A stretch of 64,000 bases of DNA. It comes from JACVRW01 sp963751105 (GTDB lineage Bacteria > Actinomycetota > Thermoleophilia > Solirubrobacterales > Thermoleophilaceae). The notes beneath the pieces are model-generated. The model was given only the letters and a program-made list of their open reading frames with translations, was not told where the DNA came from and did not search any database. The stretch lies in assembly GCA_963751105.1 (NCBI GenBank), contig CAVVTG010000002.1, positions 1,116,001 to 1,180,000 on the forward strand. Reading direction: 5' to 3'. This document shows, piece by piece, positions 22,620 to 30,678 of the stretch (the first letter of the stretch is position 1; each line of letters starts with the position of its first letter). Position numbers and translations under genes: made by a program.

Positions 22620-23540
22620 TCAGAGGCTGAAGCCGCCGGTGAAGGGCTCGCCGGCCGGCTCGTCGAGCCGCTCGCGCAGTCGGGCGATCTCGTCCGGGGC
22701 CATCGTGTAGCCGTGCTCGGGCGCGGGATAGCGCCGCTCGCGGACCTCCTTGGCGTAGGCGGAGACCCCCTTCGTCATCTCCTCGCGCACGTCGGCGTAG
22801 CGCTTGACGTAGCGACCGACGTGGCCGTCGTAGATGCCCAGCAGGTCATGAAACACGAGCACCTGGCCGTCCGCCGCCGGCCCAGCGCCGATGCCGATCA
22901 CCGGCACCTGTATCCGCGGCATGATCATCTCGGTCAGGGCGCTGGGGATGGCCTCGAAGACGATCCCGAAGACGCCCGCGGCCTGGAGGCCGAGCGCGTC
23001 CTGCATCACGGCGAGGCCCCGCTCCGCCGTGCGCCCCTGGGAGCGGTACCCGCCGAGTGCGGTGGCGGTCTGCGGGGTCAGGCCCACGTGGCCCATCACC
23101 GGGATCCCGGCGCTGACGATGGCCGCCGCGCGCTCCACCGTGCTGCCGCCGCGCTCCAGCTTGACGGCGTCGCAGCCGGCCTGCTTGATGAAGCGCTGAG
23201 CATTGTGGATCGCCTCCTCGTTGGAGGCCTCGTAGGAGCCGAAGGGCATGTCGCCGACGAGCAGGGGCGTGGACAGGCCGCGGCGCACGGCCGCCGCCAG
23301 CATGAGCAGCTCGTCCAGGGTCACCGGCACGGTGGAGGGGTAGCCGAGCACGGTCATGGCGCCGGAGTCGCCGACGAGCACCACGTCGACGCCCGCCTCT
23401 TCGGCCACCTGGGCGCTCGGGTAGTCGTAGGCGGTGACCATCACGATCGGTTCGCCGAGGGCCTTTTTCTCGGCCAGCTTGGACAGGGTCACGGTGGGCC
23501 GCTTGGCGGGCGGTGCGCTGGCGTGGGATCCGCTGCTCAT
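22620..23540 (-). CDS. panB: 3-methyl-2-oxobutanoate hydroxymethyltransferase
   Basis: A 306-residue TIM-barrel enzyme making ketopantoate from ketoisovalerate and methylene-THF, the first committed step to pantothenate and CoA. Motifs are VTAYDYPSAQ, VDVVLVGDSGAMTVLGY (metal-binding Asp), DMPFGSYEAS, GIPVMGHVGLTPQ and VIGIGAGPAADGQVLVFHD. The ATG overlaps the panC TGA. It is the last gene of the DUF2520-panC-panB operon. Confidence 0.96.
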   Translation of the reverse strand: MSSGSHASAPPAKRPTVTLSKLAEKKALGEPIVMVTAYDYPSAQVAEEAGVDVVLVGDSGAMTVLGYPSTVPVTLDELLMLAAAVRRGLSTPLLVGDMPFGSYEASNEEAIHNAQRFIKQAGCDAVKLERGGSTVERAAAIVSAGIPVMGHVGLTPQTATALGGYRSQGRTAERGLAVMQDALGLQAAGVFGIVFEAIPSALTEMIMPRIQVPVIGIGAGPAADGQVLVFHDLLGIYDGHVGRYVKRYADVREEMTKGVSAYAKEVRERRYPAPEHGYTMAPDEIARLRERLDEPAGEPFTGGFSL

Positions 23541-24394
23541 GGAGTGCCTCCGAGTATCGCGTTGTCGATGAGCCGCGCCCTGCCCACACGGGCGGCTACG
23601 GCCAGAAGGGTGGATCCGTTCACCCGTTCGGCGGGTGAGAGGTCGGGCATGGAGCGGAGCTCGAGGTACTCGGGCTCGATGCCCGCCCGGTCGAGCTCGG
23701 CACGGGCGGCCGCGAGGACGCTGGCGGCGTCGCGGTGGCCGTCGGCCACGCTGCGCTCGGCGGCGCGCAGGGCGCGGCTGAGGGCCAGCGCACGCTCGCG
23801 CTCGTTGCCGAGGAGGTAGCTGTTGCGGGAGCTCAGGGCGAGGCCGTCGTCGTCGCGGATCGTCGGGCAGACCTCGATGCGGACCGGCATGTCGAGGTCG
23901 CGGACGAGCTTGGCCACCACCAGCGCCTGCTGTGCGTCCTTCTGCCCGAAGTACGCGACGTCGGGGCCCACCATGTTGAAGAGCTTCGTGACCACCGTGG
24001 TCACGCCCGCGAAGTGCTGCGGCCCCCGCCGGCGCGGATCTCCGTCGAGCACGGTGGTCAGGCCTCCCACCGTCACGGTGGCGTCGAACCCGGCGGGGTA
24101 CACCTCCTCGACCGGGGGGACGAAGAGCACGTCCACAGCCTCCTCACGTGCGAGCTCGGCGTCGCGGTGCTCGTCGCGCGGGTAGTTGCCCAGGTCCTCG
24201 TCGATGCCGAACTGGGTCGGGTTCACGAACAGCGACACCACCACCACGTCGCACCCCTCGCGCGCCCGCCGCATCAGCGACAGGTGACCGCCGTGGAACG
24301 AGCCCATGGTGGGGACGAGCCCGATCGTCCGGCCCGCCACGCGCTCCGCTGCGAGCGTCGCCCGCAGCTCCGCCACGGTTCGTACGGTCCTCAC
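23537..24394 (-). CDS. panC: Pantothenate synthetase
   Basis: A 285-residue ATP-dependent ligase joining pantoate and beta-alanine. Class I nucleotidyltransferase motifs are VPTMGSFHGGHLSLM (HIGH-like), LFVNPTQFG, YFGQKDAQQALVV and LALSSRNSYL (KMSKS-like). The GTG start overlaps the stop of the upstream DUF2520 gene (GTGA), and its own stop overlaps the panB ATG, so translation is coupled along the operon. Confidence 0.96.
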   Translation of the reverse strand: MRTVRTVAELRATLAAERVAGRTIGLVPTMGSFHGGHLSLMRRAREGCDVVVVSLFVNPTQFGIDEDLGNYPRDEHRDAELAREEAVDVLFVPPVEEVYPAGFDATVTVGGLTTVLDGDPRRRGPQHFAGVTTVVTKLFNMVGPDVAYFGQKDAQQALVVAKLVRDLDMPVRIEVCPTIRDDDGLALSSRNSYLLGNERERALALSRALRAAERSVADGHRDAASVLAAARAELDRAGIEPEYLELRSMPDLSPAERVNGSTLLAVAARVGRARLIDNAILGGTP

Positions 24395-25191
24395 GCCGGC
24401 ACCTCGCGCCCCGCCAGGGAACGGGTGTGGTGCACGAGCTCGTCGAAGAGCTCGAGCAGGTGGGGAGCGGCTTCGGCGACGGCGGCTCGCTGCGCCTCCA
24501 CCGTCGCGTGGTCGCCACGAGCGACGGGTCCAGTGAGCGACCCCTCCGGCCCGAGCTCGGCCAGGTTCTCCACCGTGCGGCGCAGCAGGGGCACCAGCAG
24601 CGCCCGGGCCTCGTGGGGGTCGAGGCCCGCGCCCGCGGCGATGCTCTCCGCGGCCGCCTGGAGGGTGACGAGGAAGTTCGAGGCCACCGATGCCGCGGCG
24701 TGATAGGCGGCGCGGCCCGCGTCGTCGATCTCGAACGCGGTCATGCCGAGTCGGCGGGCCAGCTCTGAAGCGAAGGCGAGCGCCTCCGGGCTGGAGCCGG
24801 CGATCGCGGCGCCCGCTCCCGCGAAGGCGTGCAGAGCGGACCCGGAGACCGTGGGTCCGGCGAAGGTCTGGAGGGGGTGCAGGCCGAACAGCCCAGCACC
24901 GGCGCGGGCGGCGGACTCCATCGCGGCGAGCGAGGTGGCCCCGCTGGTGTGACCGACGAGCGGCGCCGAGCCGGCGACCGTCTCGGCAGCAGCGGAGATC
25001 TCGGCGTCGGGGACGCACAGGATCACCGCGGCGCAGTTCTCGGGGCGCCGGCCGCGCCCGAGCGGGCCGGACACGTCGAGGCCGGATTCACGCAGCGCGG
25101 CGGCCAGCGGCGAGCCCAAGCGGCCCGCTCCGACGACGGCCACGCGCTCGCGCGCGAAGCGACGCTCCTGTTGTTCTGATGTGGGGGTCAC
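24391..25191 (-). CDS. Rossmann-fold DUF2520 protein of the pantothenate operon
   Basis: A 266-residue protein with an N-terminal NAD(P)-binding Rossmann fold (VAVVGAGRLGSPLAAAL near residues 17-33) and a C-terminal all-helical DUF2520 domain, the arrangement of 6-phosphogluconate dehydrogenase-like reductases such as ketopantoate reductase. It opens the operon with panC and panB by a 4-base overlap. It is a candidate to supply the ketopantoate-reducing step, because no panE is visible nearby; this is inference. I use GTG 25191, which keeps a spacer from the divergent UDG gene. An ATG at 25377 would overlap that gene. Confidence 0.78.
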   Translation of the reverse strand: MTPTSEQQERRFARERVAVVGAGRLGSPLAAALRESGLDVSGPLGRGRRPENCAAVILCVPDAEISAAAETVAGSAPLVGHTSGATSLAAMESAARAGAGLFGLHPLQTFAGPTVSGSALHAFAGAGAAIAGSSPEALAFASELARRLGMTAFEIDDAGRAAYHAAASVASNFLVTLQAAAESIAAGAGLDPHEARALLVPLLRRTVENLAELGPEGSLTGPVARGDHATVEAQRAAVAEAAPHLLELFDELVHHTRSLAGREVPA

Positions 25192-25248
25192 GAACCTGCC
25201 GGTCCACTCCGGATGGGTAGCGGCCAACGCCCCCAGGATACTCGGGGT

Positions 25249-25277
25249 TTGGCTCCGTCGCCCCCGCCGCGTAGGCT
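25249..25277 (+). promoter_or_regulatory. Promoter of the UDG-tsa operon (leaderless)
   Basis: TTGGCT, 17 bases, TAGGCT, then exactly 7 bases to the ATG at 25285. Both hexamers and both spacings fit a housekeeping sigma-70-type promoter starting transcription at, or next to, the start codon, so the mRNA would be leaderless. Confidence 0.6.
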
Positions 25278-25284
25278 CCTGCCC

Positions 25285-25959
25285 ATGCTTTCGCGACCCG
25301 CAGGGGAGCGGCGCGAAGAGCTCGTCGCCCTCTACCGCGAGGCGTCGGGATGCATTCGCTGCCCGCTTCACGAGCATCGCACCCGAGTGGTGTTCGGTGC
25401 GGGCAACGCCGACGCCGACCTGATGTTCGTGGGGGAGGCGCCCGGCCAGCAGGAGGACCTCCAGGGCCTGCCCTTCGTGGGCCGCGCCGGCAAGCTGCTC
25501 GACGAGCTGATCGGCGAGATCGGGCTCGAGCGCGGGGACGTGTTCGTCGCGAATGTCCTGAAATGCCGGCCTCCCGGCAACCGCGACCCTCAGCCCGAGG
25601 AGATCGACACCTGCCGTCCCTATCTACACCGCCAGGTGGAGCTGATCGAGCCGCGCCTGATCTGCACGCTCGGTAACTTCGCCACCAAGCTCCTCACGCG
25701 CTCGAACCGCGGCATCACCTCGGTTCACGGCCGCCCACAGGTGCACGAGCTTGGCGTCCGGACGGTGAGGGTCCTGCCGCTGTTCCATCCCGCCGCCGCG
25801 CTGCGCTCCACCGGCACGCTCGGGCAGCTGCGCGACGACTTCGCGCGTATCCCGGCGCTGCTCGCCGAGCCGGAGCCGGTGCCCATCGGGGCGGTGGCGC
25901 CGGTCGCGTCCGTACCCGGCCCGCCGCCCGAGCCGGCACAGACGAACCTGTTTGGGTAG
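25285..25959 (+). CDS. Family 4 uracil-DNA glycosylase (4Fe-4S)
   Basis: A 224-residue base-excision repair enzyme that removes uracil from DNA. The cluster-binding cysteines appear as CIRC near the N-terminus and in LKCRPPGN...DTCRPYL (15 residues between). Catalytic and uracil-recognition motifs are VGEAPGQQED and LFHPAAAL. A Pro/Ala-rich tail ends in QTNLFG, similar to beta-clamp-binding tails, which is only a suggestion. I chose ATG 25285 because a promoter lies 7 bases upstream; a longer frame from 25213 would begin in promoter DNA. It overlaps the TTG start of tsaE. Confidence 0.92.
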   Translation: MLSRPAGERREELVALYREASGCIRCPLHEHRTRVVFGAGNADADLMFVGEAPGQQEDLQGLPFVGRAGKLLDELIGEIGLERGDVFVANVLKCRPPGNRDPQPEEIDTCRPYLHRQVELIEPRLICTLGNFATKLLTRSNRGITSVHGRPQVHELGVRTVRVLPLFHPAAALRSTGTLGQLRDDFARIPALLAEPEPVPIGAVAPVASVPGPPPEPAQTNLFG

Positions 25960-26362
25960 GCGCGAGACCACCAGCCCGCAGGAGACGGAGGCGCTGGGCG
26001 CCGAGCTGGCCGCGCGGCTCCGGCCCGGCGATGTCGTCCTCGTCAGCGGTGAGCTGGGCAGTGGGAAGACCACCTTCGTTCGCGGGGCCGCGCGGGCGCT
26101 CGGGGTCGAGGGGCCGGTGACCAGCCCGACGTTCACCATCGGTCACGTGCTCCCCGGCCGCCCCGAGGTGGCCCACCTCGATCTCTACCGGCTGGGCTCG
26201 CTGGCGGGAGAGGACCCGGGCCTGCTGGACGACTACCTAACCCCGGAACGGATCGCCTTCGTCGAATGGCCCGAGCCGGCGCGGCCACTGGTGGAGCATC
26301 CGGCGGCCCGAGTTCGCCTGGAGCACGGCGGCGGCGACCGGCGGCTGGTCACGGTCGAGTGA
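25952..26362 (+). CDS. tsaE: tRNA t6A synthesis ATPase TsaE
   Basis: A 136-residue P-loop ATPase (Walker A SGELGSGKTTF near residue 35; TSPTFTIGHVL; HLDLYRL), the energy-coupling subunit of the bacterial TsaB-TsaD-TsaE complex that makes N6-threonylcarbamoyladenosine at position 37 of ANN-decoding tRNAs. The TTG start lies inside the end of the UDG gene, and the TGA overlaps the GTG of tsaB. TsaB and TsaD are encoded directly downstream. Confidence 0.94.
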   Translation: MGRRETTSPQETEALGAELAARLRPGDVVLVSGELGSGKTTFVRGAARALGVEGPVTSPTFTIGHVLPGRPEVAHLDLYRLGSLAGEDPGLLDDYLTPERIAFVEWPEPARPLVEHPAARVRLEHGGGDRRLVTVE

Positions 26363-27024
26363 ACATCCTCGGCTTCGACACCTCCACCGCCGCCTCGAGC
26401 GCGTGCCTGCTGCGCGAGGACGGCGAGGCCTTCGAGGTCACGCCGCCCGTCGGGCGCCTCGGGGACCGGCCCGCTCACGCGTCGGAGCTGATGCCGGCGG
26501 TGGCGGAGGTGATCGAGCGCTCCGGACTCGCTTGGGACGATGTCGGCGCCATCGCCGTGGGGACCGGTCCGGGCACCTTCACCGGCTTGAGGATCGGGCT
26601 GGCCACCGCACGGGCACTGGCGGGGGCCGGGAACGTGGGCCTGCGTCCGGTGTCCTCGCTCGCCGCGCTCGCGGAGGGCATCGACGCCGAGGAGCGGCTG
26701 CCGCTGATCGACGCCAGGCGAGGAGAGGTGTTTGCGGCCCTGTACGGGCCCGAAGGCTCGATCTGGAAGCCCTTCGCATCGGCACCGGACGCCCTGGCCG
26801 GACGCATCCGGGAGGCCGGGGTCGAGCCGCTGGCGGCCGGGGACGGCTCGGTACGATTTCGGGTGACGCTCGAAGCGGCCGGCATCCGGGTGGCGCCGGA
26901 CGAGGCGAGCGTCCATGTGGTTCGCGCCCTGCACGTCTGCCGGCTCGCGCTGAAGGTGCCGGACGAGCCGCCCCAGTCAGTCCTCCCCGACTACGTCAGA
27001 GCCCCCGACGCCCAGCCGCAGTGA
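26359..27024 (+). CDS. tsaB: tRNA t6A synthesis scaffold TsaB
   Basis: A 221-residue ASKHA-fold protein (VNILGFDTSTAASSACLL, TGPGTFTGLRIG) that forms a heterodimer with TsaD in t6A synthesis. It lacks the catalytic metal-binding histidines found in TsaD, as expected. The GTG start overlaps the tsaE stop, and its stop overlaps the rimI GTG. The longer frame from 26266 is out-of-frame tsaE sequence. Confidence 0.94.
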   Translation: MNILGFDTSTAASSACLLREDGEAFEVTPPVGRLGDRPAHASELMPAVAEVIERSGLAWDDVGAIAVGTGPGTFTGLRIGLATARALAGAGNVGLRPVSSLAALAEGIDAEERLPLIDARRGEVFAALYGPEGSIWKPFASAPDALAGRIREAGVEPLAAGDGSVRFRVTLEAAGIRVAPDEASVHVVRALHVCRLALKVPDEPPQSVLPDYVRAPDAQPQ

Positions 27025-27479
27025 CCGACCTCGAAATCCGCCGAATCACCTACGCCGACCTTCCTCAGGTCATAGCGATCGAGCGGCGCGCGTTTCCCAC
27101 GCCGTGGTCACTGGCCATGTTCGTGCTCGAGCTGTCGAAACCGGCCGGCATCTGTCTCGCGGGCCTGCTGGAGGGCCAGATCATCGGCTACCTGGTCTGC
27201 TCGCGCTACGACACGGTGTGGCACCTCATGAACATCGCCGTCGAGCCCCACCTGACCAGGCAGGGCATCGCGAGCGCGATGCTGGAGCGGCTGTTCGAGG
27301 TGGCCGACCGGCCGAACGAGCAGTACACGCTCGAGGTGCGGACCTCCAACGACGGCGCGATCCGGCTCTACGAGCGCTTCGGCTTTCGTGCCGCGGGCAA
27401 GCGGCGCGCCTACTACCACGACAATCGTGAGGATGCCCTGATCATGTGGCGCACCGCTCCTGACCGCGCCACCGCGTGA
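27021..27479 (+). CDS. rimI: Ribosomal protein S18 alanine N-acetyltransferase
   Basis: A 152-residue GNAT acetyltransferase. The acetyl-CoA loop follows IAVEPHLTRQGIASAML, and the C-terminal LYERFGFRAAGKRRAYY is typical of RimI, with YYHDNREDALIM matching the family's peptide-binding end. RimI acetylates the N-terminus of S18. Its place between tsaB and tsaD is conserved in many bacteria. GTG start. Confidence 0.92.
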   Translation: MTDLEIRRITYADLPQVIAIERRAFPTPWSLAMFVLELSKPAGICLAGLLEGQIIGYLVCSRYDTVWHLMNIAVEPHLTRQGIASAMLERLFEVADRPNEQYTLEVRTSNDGAIRLYERFGFRAAGKRRAYYHDNREDALIMWRTAPDRATA

Positions 27480-28447
27480 TCCTGGCGCTCGAGACGAGCT
27501 GCGACGACACCTGTGCCGCCGTGGTGGGCGCCGACGGGCGGATTCACTCGAACGTCGTGGCCTCGCAGGGCCTCCTGCACGCCCGCTACGGCGGGGTGGT
27601 GCCCGAGATCGCGGCGCGTCATCACCTGGAGTTGGTGGACGCGGTCACGGCGGACGCGCTCGAAGCGGCCGGCACCGGTCTCGACGGTATCGAGACGGTG
27701 GCCGTGACCCGAGGGCCGGGGCTGATCGGCGCGTTGCTGGTCGGCCTCTCCTCGGCCAAGGCGCTGGCCGCCCAGCGCGGCCTGTCGCTGGTGGGAGTCG
27801 ACCACCTGCACGGACACGTCACGGCGAGCATGCTCGAGCCCGAGCCGATCGAGCTGCCCTATCTGTGCCTCGTGGCCAGCGGAGGACACACCTTCCTCGC
27901 CCGGGTCGACGAGCCCAGTGCCTACACGGTGTTGGGCCAGACGCTCGACGACGCGGCGGGCGAGGCGTTCGACAAGGGCGCTCGCCTGCTCGGGCTGGGC
28001 TACCCCGGCGGTCCCGCCCTCGACCGCCTGGCCCGGGGCGCGGATCCCGGAGCCTTCGACTTTCCCCGGAGCGCGCCCGGCGAGCTCGACTTCAGCTTCA
28101 GCGGGCTCAAGACCTCCCTGCTCTACCGCATCCGTGACCTGGGCGACGGGGCCGAGCCGAGGGCGGCCGACCTGGCCGCGTCGTATCAGCGGGCCATCGT
28201 CGACGCGCTCGTCGCCCGGACAGAGCAGGCCCTCGAGCGCGAGGGCCTCGAGCGCCTGGCCATCGGAGGCGGGGTGGCGGCCAACTCCGCGCTGAGGGCG
28301 GCGGTCCGCGATCTGGAGGCCCAGGTTCACGTGCCGCCGATGGAGCTGTGCACGGACAACGCGGCGATGATCGGCGGCGCCGCTCGGTTCCTCGAGCCGC
28401 TGCCCTATCCGGCGTATCTGGCGCTCGACGCGGCTGCGCGTTTGTAG
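27476..28447 (+). CDS. tsaD: tRNA N6-adenosine threonylcarbamoyltransferase TsaD
   Basis: A 323-residue catalytic subunit that transfers threonylcarbamoyl from its AMP ester to A37 of tRNA. Metal-binding histidines lie in DHLHGHV (about 108-114). LETSCDDTCAAVV at the N-terminus and SGGHTFL, GEAFDKGARLLGLGYPGGP and IGGGVAANSALR are the ASKHA motifs. The GTG overlaps the rimI stop. It is the last gene of a five-gene run that starts with the uracil-DNA glycosylase. Confidence 0.96.
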   Translation: MILALETSCDDTCAAVVGADGRIHSNVVASQGLLHARYGGVVPEIAARHHLELVDAVTADALEAAGTGLDGIETVAVTRGPGLIGALLVGLSSAKALAAQRGLSLVGVDHLHGHVTASMLEPEPIELPYLCLVASGGHTFLARVDEPSAYTVLGQTLDDAAGEAFDKGARLLGLGYPGGPALDRLARGADPGAFDFPRSAPGELDFSFSGLKTSLLYRIRDLGDGAEPRAADLAASYQRAIVDALVARTEQALEREGLERLAIGGGVAANSALRAAVRDLEAQVHVPPMELCTDNAAMIGGAARFLEPLPYPAYLALDAAARL

Positions 28448-28641
28448 CGGCGCTCCGCCCGGGCGGGCGCGGGGGGCTCACCGCGGTCCGCTGACATTGA
28501 AGGGGTCAGGAGCGGATGAAGAACCTCCCGCTCGGCACTTCCCCCAGGAGATCGGGAGGTTGTCCATCCCATGCGACCCAAACTCCCGAACAACTTCGAG
28601 GACCCCGCCGATCGGGAGGTTCCTGAGTGGTCGGCATCCGT

Positions 28642-28676
28642 GTTCACTTGACCCCCTCATAGGGGGTGAAATGAAC
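28642..28676. repeat. 35-bp near-perfect palindrome
   Basis: Outer arms GTTCA/TGAAC, an inner TT/AA pair, and a perfect ACCCCCT/AGGGGGT stem around the loop CAT. It could be a terminator for either strand or a protein-binding site. Confidence 0.55.
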
Positions 28677-28755
28677 AAACATGCCCCTTCCCCAGCTGCA
28701 GTCGGAACACTCAGCGGATACGGCGCAGGCGAGCGCGGGACTCCGGCCGGGGACC

Positions 28756-28818
28756 CGCAGGCTCGGGGGGCACCGCCCCCTCGCCGATGACGCGCAGGCT
28801 CGGGGCACCCCCTCGCCG
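28756..28818. repeat. Tandem direct repeat with GC hairpins
   Basis: Two copies of CGCAGGCTCGGGG...CCCCCTCGCCG, at 28756-28786 and 28793-28818, the second shorter by 5 bases. The first copy folds as GGGGGC-ACC-GCCCCC; the second as a shorter GGGG/CCCC hairpin. They look like terminator-type or small dispersed repeat units. Confidence 0.5.
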
Positions 28819-28823
28819 TTCCG

Positions 28824-30410
28824 TCAGTCCTGCAGCCGGGATTCCTCCAGATCGAGGTCGCGCTCGACCTTCCGCCGGATCTCGTCGCTGATCTCGGAGG
28901 TGTTGCGCAGGCCGATCAGGGCTTCGCGCTGGGCGTCGAGCAGCTCGAATATCAGGCGCATGTAGGCCCCGCTGCGCTCCTCGTACTCGTCAGCCGTCAC
29001 CGTCCTGCTGAGCCGAGAAGCGCCGCTGGCGGTAGGTGTACATGCCGCTGCACGCGCTCGACGGTGTCGTCGCGCACCCAGTCCTCGCCCCGCAGCTCCT
29101 CGAGGCGCTCGAGCGCCGCCTCGGCGAGCCTGGTCCGGGCCGCTATCTCCTCACGCTCGTCGTTGCCGTCGTCCTGGATGCCGAGCCGGTTGATCAGCGG
29201 ACCGAGGGTGAGCCCCTGGCCCACCAGCGTCACCACGAGGACGGCGAAGGCGAGGAAGATGATCAGCTCGCGATCGGGAAAGGCGGCTCCGGAGTCGAGT
29301 GTGAACGGGAATCGCCAGCGCCGCGGCGAGCGACACGGATCCGCGCATCCCGGCCCAGCCGATGACCATCCGCTCCTGCCAGCGCGAGCGCCGTGCGCGC
29401 TGCGACTCGCGGCGGTCGAGCGCGCGGATGGCGAACGGGGTGGTGAGCACCCACAGCAGCCGCACGCCGATCACCGCCGAGGCTGATCAGAGCGCTCCAG
29501 CCCAGCAGCTGCGCCGCCGACTCGACCCTCGAGGTCGTCGATGATCCCCGGCAGCTGGAGCCCGATCAGCAGGAACAGGACGGCGTTCAGCAGGAAGGTG
29601 AGGATCTCCCACACCGATACTCCCTGCAGGCGCATCACCGCGGTGGTCAGCTCCGGCGTGTGCCAGCCCATGTAGATGCCGACCGTCACCGCGGCGATCA
29701 CGCCGGAGAAGCCCAGCTCCTCGGCCGGGCAGGTAGGCCGCGTAACCGCTGAGGATCGAGATGGTGATCTCGGTGGGAGGGTCGTCGATGCGCCGGCGCA
29801 GCTCCCTGATGATGCGCCCCGCCACCAGCCCGACGGCGAGGCCGCCCACGCCGCTGAGCACGAACTCGAAGCTCGCCTCGAGCAGCGAGAACGAGCCGGT
29901 GACCACCGCGGCGACGGCGAGCGCGGTAGAGCACCAGGGCGGTCCAGTCGTTGGTGAGGTTCTCGCCCTCGACGACCGTGACCATGCGCCGCGGCGCACC
30001 CACCCGGCGCATGATCTCGGCCGGGCGCGACCGCGTCGGTGGGCGAGACGATCACGCCCAGGACGAAGGCCGGGCCCCCAGTCGAGCCCGATCACGTAGT
30101 GGGCCACCAGCGCGACTACGGCCATCGTGGCCATCACCGCGCCGATCGAGAGCAGCGCGATCGGCCGCGCATTGCGGCGCAGGTCGCGCAGCGAGGTGAA
30201 GAAGGCGGCGCCGTAGAGGAGCGGCGGGAGGAAGATCAGCAGCACGAGGTCGGGGTCGAGCTCGATCTCCGGAATGCCCGGGACGAAGCCGATCCCCAGC
30301 CCACCCAGCACCAGCGTGATCGGGTACGGGACGCGCAGCACCAGCGCCAGGACGGCGAAGGCCACGATGCCCAGCAGCAGTCCGAAGATCACGAGCTCGG
30401 TGTGCTCCAC
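28824..30410 (-). pseudogene. CPA1-type Na+/H+ antiporter read only through nine +1 frame changes
   Basis: Joining the frames gives a complete antiporter of about 526 residues of the bacterial CPA1 family: LGGLGIGFVPGIPEI, FLPPLLYGAAF, VIVSPTDAVA, VVEGENLTNDWTALVLYR, GWAGMRGSVSLAAALAIP, then a hydrophilic tail ending RDLDLEESRLQD. It should exchange Na+ for H+ at the membrane. The frame moves by +1 near 30071, 30022, 29919, 29726, 29527, 29478, 29306, 29044 and 28995. Each has one surplus base, four times the G after CCC, and the reading cycles through all three frames three times back to the first. No residue appears lost. This is either sequence error, decay or unusual decoding. GTG start at 30410. 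Confidence 0.8.
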
Positions 30411-30429
30411 GCCACTAGGGTGACAAGCG

Positions 30430-30678
30430 ATGCCGTCCATGACCTTCTACGGCAAGCCGGGCTGCCATCTGTGTGACGAAGCGCGCGAGGTCGTCGAGCG
30501 CCTGCGCGCGACCCACTGCTTCGACCTGACCGAGGTGGACGTGTCGCTCGACCCGCTCCTCCATCGTCGCTACGGCGAGCGGATTCCGGTGCTGGAGCTG
30601 GACGGCGAGGAAGTGGCGGAGTTCTTCGTTTCCGAGGGGTCGCTGCGGGAACGGCTCGATAGAGTTGGCCGCTCGTGA
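30430..30678 (+). CDS. Glutaredoxin-like protein (DUF836)
   Basis: An 82-residue thioredoxin-fold protein with the redox motif GCHLCDEA (C12 and C15), the IPVLELDGEEV cis-Pro loop and a short C-terminal helix. Small glutaredoxin-like proteins of this type are frequent beside rex in actinobacteria. A TAGGGT hexamer lies 8 bases before the ATG, which suggests a leaderless start. Its stop overlaps the rex GTG, so this redox protein and the NADH/NAD+ sensor are co-expressed. Confidence 0.88.
   Translation: MPSMTFYGKPGCHLCDEAREVVERLRATHCFDLTEVDVSLDPLLHRRYGERIPVLELDGEEVAEFFVSEGSLRERLDRVGRS

Larger units (their letters stand above)
28448..28823. other. 376-bp gene-free spacer with inverted and direct repeats
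   Basis: No gene with coding character is evident. GATCGGGAGGTT occurs at 28550-28561 and 28610-28621, exactly 60 bases apart. Its complement, GAACCTCCCG, is at 28521-28530 and can pair with either copy (9 or 10 bp), so the pairings exclude each other. GGGGTCA (28502-28508) can pair with TGACCCC (28649-28655), closing the whole set. A sharp palindrome (28642-28676) and a direct repeat (28756-28818) follow. On the plus strand this is the 3' side of tsaD; on the minus strand it is the 3' side of the antiporter gene. Confidence 0.5.

Noticed and set aside
28671..28790. 39-codon frame after AGGGGGTG in the repeat-rich spacer
   Set aside because: The Shine-Dalgarno-like bases belong to a palindrome, and the translation ends in repeat DNA; too little to call a gene.
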